DNA of 64,000 bases. Origin: Capillidium heterosporum. Taxonomy: Eukaryota > Entomophthoromycota > Entomophthoromycetes > Entomophthorales > Capillidiaceae. The translations under genes were made by a program, and so were the position numbers. The notes below the pieces were generated by a model that did not search any database, had not been told where the DNA came from, and was given only the letters and a program-made list of their open reading frames with translations. Location of the stretch: contig WBMQ01000003.1 in NCBI GenBank assembly GCA_016630905.1, positions 1,674,001 to 1,738,000 of the forward strand, given 5' to 3'. Positions 59,346 to 64,000 of the stretch are shown here, piece by piece. Numbering within the stretch: position 1 is the stretch's first letter; each line of letters opens with the position of its first letter.

Positions 59346-60412
59346 ATGAGTGAAAATAAAGAGCAGGTAAATGAAGTTGTTCAAGAGAGTACGGAAGGTG
59401 GAGGTAATAGTTCGGTACAGTTCGATGACATGGCCATGTTACAATTTGAAATCGATGTCAAGGAGAAAGACAGTTTGAAATACCCCTTGGTGTCCAAGAC
59501 AGAGCTTTTAACAAACTTGGTAGCCGAGTACGTCAATGGTTCACAGGTCTACGTGCAGAAGATCGAGGTATTGTTAAATTTTATTTTATTTGTATTGATA
59601 GTTTATTTAGGAACTGTCTAAAAGCTACAGGTATTTAAGAAGGTGCCGTGGCGATGGTAATTTGGTTTATTAATACTGTATTAAAATTTGCTTTTTATGA
59701 CATTTATATAGGAAACTGCTTTTATCGAGGTATTTCTATATTTTTAATACCCAAACCAAACTAAAAATTTGTAGCTTTCGCCTTCTCTCTATTTGAAAAG
59801 TTGATGCTGAGCAGCATAGATATCTACATCAACTTCATAACCAACTTACGCTCCAGTTATCAACTCCTGCTGGATGTAGGATACCAACCCATAGTAGTTG
59901 AAGATTTCTTCCAGGTGACCTTGGACTCTTTAACCAACTTCCAACCTAAACCAACCCGAACCAAAGATAGTGATCGTGAATTGACGTTACAGTTAATCTC
60001 GCTGTTCCAGCACGACGAAAGTGCCAACGCCATCGTCATGTTTATGCGTCTCCTAACTTCCGCCTACTTGAAGAAGAATGTTGACAACTACTTACCCTTT
60101 TTGTTGGACGACCCAACTATGTTGTCGGTACCTTTCAATGTCGAACCCATCGATCACTTCCGCACTTCCAATGTAGAGGTTATGGGCCGAGAGTCCGATG
60201 AGATTCATATTATCTTGATTACTAGTTATCTGAAGGTTAACGTACAAATCGCTTATTTGGATGGGCATCAAAGCTTTAGTCAAGGAGATGGCAAAGTCAA
60301 CTTCCACAAGTATCCCGATAATGGCAGCTGTGAGTATTTCTTGAACGATCCTATTACCTTGTTGTACCGCCCTGGTCATTATGATATTTTGTACCCTACC
60401 CCTCAGAAATGA
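59346..60412 (+). CDS. OTUB1: Otubain (OTUB1-like deubiquitinase, peptidase C65)
   Basis: Cysteine protease that cleaves ubiquitin chains; OTUB1 prefers Lys48 links and also blocks E2 enzymes. Four exons. The catalytic cysteine sits in LRRCRGDGNCFYRAFAFSLF, split by two short introns. The helical region (ITNLRSSYQLLLDVGYQPIV, ELTLQLISLFQHDESANAIV, MRLLTSAYLKKNVDNYLPFL) and SNVEVMGRESDEIHIILITS follow. The catalytic histidine is in RPGHYDILYP near the end, with the aspartate just after it, as usual for C65 enzymes. The N-terminus is acidic and Ser/Gly-rich. Frame intact. Confidence 0.92.
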
Positions 60413-61019
60413 GTGTAGTTGATTCTCTGGAATGAGTTGACCTTTCTCATTTTTGAGATTTACAATAAAGCGACATGTATTTCTCTGGTATATTTGTTGA
60501 GATTTTAAATATACATTCTTTATTTTGTTATTTATCTATTGTTCTATATGTATTTGTTTTAAAAACTGTACATCACCTAAACTATCTATAACTTCATCCC
60601 TTTTTATCAAATTGTGACTTTCTGATATCTAGGGTGACTTTTTCATTTCATATGGAATATGGTGTTTCTTTAACTTAGCTTTACTCTAATTCACTTGATA
60701 TCTTATCACCTTTCATACGGTTTGTTTAGTTTTCAATTGCTTTACCTCTAGTATGTTGGCTTTATAAAGAAATCAGCCCATATAGCTCTACATTTCCATA
60801 TCTCTAAGTAAAATTTAGTTTTCCGGGACTGAGCGGTTGTCTCAATTAACAACTTTTTACTCAAAATAAAATATAATACAAAAGTCACTTAAATTTACAA
60901 GTAACAACTAACAGAAGTAGTATAAAGTTCGATCATAAGCCTTTACTTCTAGCACCCTATCTAAAAAATAAAGTCCAAGAAAGCCATGTAATAGGATGGT
61001 GTAGTGTCCAAAAGTACAC
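60413..61019. other. Convergent intergenic region, otubain / septin
   Basis: 0.6 kb AT-rich convergent spacer; no further feature recognised. Confidence 0.45.
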
Positions 61020-62527
61020 CTACTTGCGGTAGGAGCGGGACTGCTGCTGTTGTGATAAAGTTAGCTGTTCAATATCGTTCTCCAACTGACGCACCGCGTT
61101 GTGTTCGGCCTCCAAATCCTTGTTCAACCTATCACGCTCGGCAATCAACTGATAAAAATCCATTAATACAAAAATCCAATGTAAAAATGTACTTTAAGTT
61201 CCCACTGTCGGAACCTGGATTCTTCGAGGCGGACCTGCTCAGTAAATTTAAATCTCAAGGCTTCCTCCTCCTCCTTGTACTTGGGATTCTCCTTCTTCTT
61301 GCGTAGTTCGGAGGTTCCCTTGGCGATAACCTCCTGCTTGAACTGGTCGTAGTGCTGTTCGTCCGTAGTGGAAACCAAGTCCAATAAATTGGTACTATAA
61401 ATTGAAATTGAGTTGGTAAATGGAAAACTTGAAAAATTACCGGATAAGTAAATTACGTAGTTTACGGAAGTCGCAATGCTCGTCATTTTCAACTAAAAAA
61501 TAATTAGTGCTTATGCTTTGATATGTAATTACTTTCGACAATACCCCAGGGATACTCTCTACCGAGGACCTGCTGACCCTCCTTGTTGGTGACCATCTTC
61601 TCACTACCAATGACGGCAAAGGGCATAGCTTCCTAAAGACAATTGCATAAATTGAAAATTTCTAAAATAGCAGATGCTTACGTTGATTTCCTTAGCAATC
61701 TGTGTATCGATTGGGTCTCCGTCATCGAAGGGGCATTGGAATACGTTGATCTTGTTCACTTGAATGCTATCACGTACCTAAAAGCAAGAGTAATTATTAG
61801 AATTTGAAACTAGAATTAGCTTTACTCTATCTTTAAAAGCTTTCAAAGCAACAGGAGATAAAGTATCCGACTTAGCAATAAGAGGGATGAGGTTGGAACG
61901 GGCACCGATAGTTTTCATGGACTTGATATCCAACTGTGTTAAGCTATACAAAGTATAAATTTTAAATGTACCATCTATGCATACCTGTGGCCGGTGGGTC
62001 GGATAAAATATAAGGTAACAGAGATACGCTGGTCGTTCAAAAGATGTCGATCGGGTTGCTGCTCCTGGAAGAGGTAGCTCTGGAACTGGGTTTCGATGAA
62101 GTTGACTATTGGGGACCAACTCTCCTTGTTGTTGACGAAGTCTCCAAAGCCAGGGGTGTCAATTAAATTCAATTTGACTTTAAATAGATTTTCTTCAATC
62201 ACTAATTTCCTTTAGTTACTTAGGTTGCATAGAAGTTTACCTGCTTTGGTCAAGTTAATTTGGGTAGTTTTTTCAACTAAGCGGTGTCGCTTAGATTGAT
62301 CCTTGTACTTTGATACACTTGAAGCTAGCAAGGTGTTGATAAAGGTGGTTTTACCTAGACCCGATTCACCTAAATTAAAAAGAACTATATAAGCTTATGT
62401 TTAAATGTGGATTTTTCTTACCAACTACCAATACGGTGAAGGGGATACCTTTCTTTATGGCAATCTTGTGAGTTTGGTTAGGTAGGTTGGCAATACCACA
62501 TAAAGCTGAAGGTATGGTACTCAACAT
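61020..62527 (-). CDS. Septin GTPase
   Basis: Filament-forming GTPase of the bud neck/septum scaffold. Nine exons from [20 protein letters not shown]. The P-loop is [17 protein letters not shown], the switch region is [19 protein letters not shown], and the G4 motif is [14 protein letters not shown]. The septin unique element begins [20 protein letters not shown] and [22 protein letters not shown]-terminal coiled coil follows ([40 protein letters not shown]), ending [11 protein letters not shown]. The exact septin class (Cdc3, Cdc11 or Cdc12 type) is not decided. With the Cdc7-like kinase at 9-12.8 kb this is the second cytokinesis gene in the window. Frame intact. Confidence 0.94.
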
Positions 62528-63000
62528 CTTGTAGATGGGATAGCTAGATATTAGATTAGTTAGGTTGATGAGGTGAGAGTTTTACCTTGGTTGTCATTTC
62601 CTGACTTTGATAATTAATTGTTGCTCGATATGATTTGCTAGCTTTTATGAGAATGACGACTGACGGTTAGTTTTAATGCTTTGGGAGGGAAATTGCATTT
62701 GAGTAGGCTTGCAGAAATTTGCACATTTATATCCATTAATAAAAACTTCTCAAACCAATAGTTGAACGTTCTTTTGGCTATATTGTAGCTCTTTGGCTTG
62801 ATAAAGTCCAACTATAAAGTTAATGCTAGATCTTTAGGGTGTAGATTGTAGTGCAAATAAACCTATTACAGTTCTCTGTCTATTCGCCAGCCAAAATTCA
62901 TCCTGATTACCACAAAGCCTTGATGGCAATCAAGTTCAAAGTCTTCAAACCAAACTTTTTAAATTTGAGCCACCTCCCAACTTCAATTCTACAAAGCAAG
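62528..63000. promoter_or_regulatory. Divergent promoter region, septin / LRP1
   Basis: 473 bases between divergent genes. A possible 5'-UTR intron for the septin (gtaaaa...ctag on the minus strand) lies directly before its start codon. Confidence 0.4.
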
Positions 63001-63559
63001 ATGACCCAACATATAAACGAAATAATCGATACAATAACATTGCAAATTGATGAGTTGGAAAAGTTGTTCGAGACTACGTTAACCGACGAGTTCAAAAAGA
63101 ACTTTCAAGACCTTAGTGCTTTAGAGAGGTGCCGATACGAACTTACTATGAACTTATCTATCCTAACTACTTTATTTGGTAAGTTTTATATCTTATTTTT
63201 AATAATAATTTTAAAATATTGTAGCTTCATTGATCAGTCAAGATGTCAACCCAACCAACCATCCTATAAAAGCTGAATTGGTAATACTTTTTTGCCTGTG
63301 AAGCTAACTTTTTATTTTCTAAAGAAAAGGGTCAACAACTACATAAAGAAATTGAAGGAGCTTGAACCTAAGAAACCAGGTAACTTTATTTGTATTTAAT
63401 TGTGAATTTATAATTGTTTTTAGCGCCAGTTAAGATAAACATCCCGGCTACTGAAAGGGTTATAAAGCACAATATAGCAGGTTACTTTTTCTATTTTTAT
63501 ATAGTTTATTAACTGAAATTAATATAGAGCCTAAGAAGCAGAAACAAAAGCGAAAGTAA
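63001..63559 (+). CDS. LRP1: Exosome cofactor Rrp47/Lrp1 (C1D family)
   Basis: Nuclear RNA-binding partner of the exosome nuclease Rrp6, needed for snoRNA and 5.8S 3'-end processing. Five exons from MTQHINEIIDTITLQIDELE. The Sas10/C1D fold is clear: LSALERCRYELTMNLSILTT, QDVNPTNHPIKAELKRVNNY (the VNPxxHPIxxEL signature), IKKLKELEPKKP, then the conserved tail PATERVIKHNIAEPKKQKQK. The lysine-rich end is the usual RNA-binding tail. An in-frame ATG upstream (62926) would add about 25 residues not seen in the family, so I start at 63001. Confidence 0.9.
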
Positions 63560-63708
63560 GATGTCCAAGTAAAGTTACCATTTATTTTTGTTGGGGAAGT
63601 AGACATGGTATGTAGCGTATCAAAGTCGTATTTATTAAAAATAGATTGCCTTTTCAATTATTTTAACCTCTCTATTATTGCCCTGTAAAATTGGTTTATA
63701 CAGCTACC

Positions 63709-64000
63709 TTATGTAAGAGAGCTATCGTTGAGCAGGCCCATGGTAGTAATATAAGGTTGTAAGATCATGAAGTTAAGTAAGTTCACTATTTCTATGAGAT
63801 TGGGTTTGGTATAGACAAGTAAGTTTGAGGTAAAGTTGCGAGTTTCCAAATAAAGACAAGTAGAAGTTGATTTGAGTACCGAAATAAAGATGGTGTTGGT
63901 TACGATGTAGTTAGGCTTTGATGCCAATTCGATTAAAAGCGATGCCAAACCGACGAAACAAGATCAGGTCGAATACATCAATATTTTGAATATTACATAT
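63709..64000 (-). CDS. Partial unrecognised gene, runs off right edge
   Basis: Last exon of a minus-strand gene whose 5' part lies beyond the window. It reads LASLLIELASKPNYIVTNTI, then FISVLKSTSTCLYLETRNFT and LIEIVNLLNFMILQPYITTM, ending LLNDSSLT. The helical, leucine-rich pattern suggests an alpha-solenoid protein, but I do not recognise the family. Close to the edge (about 63945-63960) the preceding coding-like stretch (NIDVFDLILFRR) is in a different frame, again consistent with a +1 step, but too little is visible to be sure. The stop is 150 bases from the stop of the convergent LRP1. Confidence 0.55.

Overview
The window reads as nuclear DNA of an AT-rich filamentous or early-diverging fungus. 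Genes are close together and mostly cut by many short GT-AG introns (about 35-60 nt, often with a ctaac/ctaat-like branch site just before the acceptor). The gene set is fungal: a secreted tyrosinase, a Fungal_trans-type regulator, a Cdc7/Cdc15-like septation kinase, a TOM6-like mitochondrial import subunit, a septin, Rrp47/C1D, and a CYSTM protein. A PPP1R21 (FERRY complex) homologue, a family I associate with animals and some early-diverging lineages rather than yeasts, fits an early-diverging phylum such as Zoopagomycota. That placement is inference.

Layout. 1-12.8 kb: GPD1 (partial), a Kap123/importin-4 karyopherin, a TOM6-like gene, farnesyltransferase alpha (RAM2), MsrA, and a large CH-kinase-C1 protein. 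14-25 kb: ribosomal protein eS19, an SDR reductase, a 5'-truncated but open-frame LINE with target-site duplications and a poly-A tail, the CUS2/Tat-SF1 splicing factor, and an intronless tyrosinase. 25.9-36.9 kb: NUP84/NUP107, PPP1R21, cytosolic TrpRS and a CYSTM protein. 36.9-42.6 kb: mostly gene-free apart from a two-finger C2H2 protein. 42.7-51.5 kb: BCP1, RTR1/RPAP2, SLY1, a second SDR, and a Fungal_trans-like regulator. 52.6-57.9 kb: a gene graveyard holding a decayed Nha1-type Na+/H+ antiporter and a decayed ATRX/ARIP4-type SNF2 helicase with a SAM-like piece upstream. 58.2-64 kb: a secreted CAP protein, an otubain, a septin, Rrp47/C1D and a partial unknown gene.

The most unusual signal is a recurring single-nucleotide frame change. 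Five otherwise healthy core genes (Kap123, RAM2, the CH-kinase, BCP1, SLY1) contain nine places where the homologous protein continues in the +1 frame, inside an exon, with no plausible intron. All nine are in the same direction (one extra base in the DNA) and all nine contain a CC on the coding strand. In eight of the nine the change can be read as one C skipped after a codon ending in C. About twenty other genes, including a 937-codon LINE frame, a 394-codon tyrosinase and a 15-exon nucleoporin, show none. This could be residual G/C-run insertion errors in the assembly or real +1 frameshifting (translational or RNA-level). The sequence alone cannot decide, but the one-way bias makes it the observation most worth testing.

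No tRNA, rRNA, CRISPR, LTR or virus-like element was recognised.
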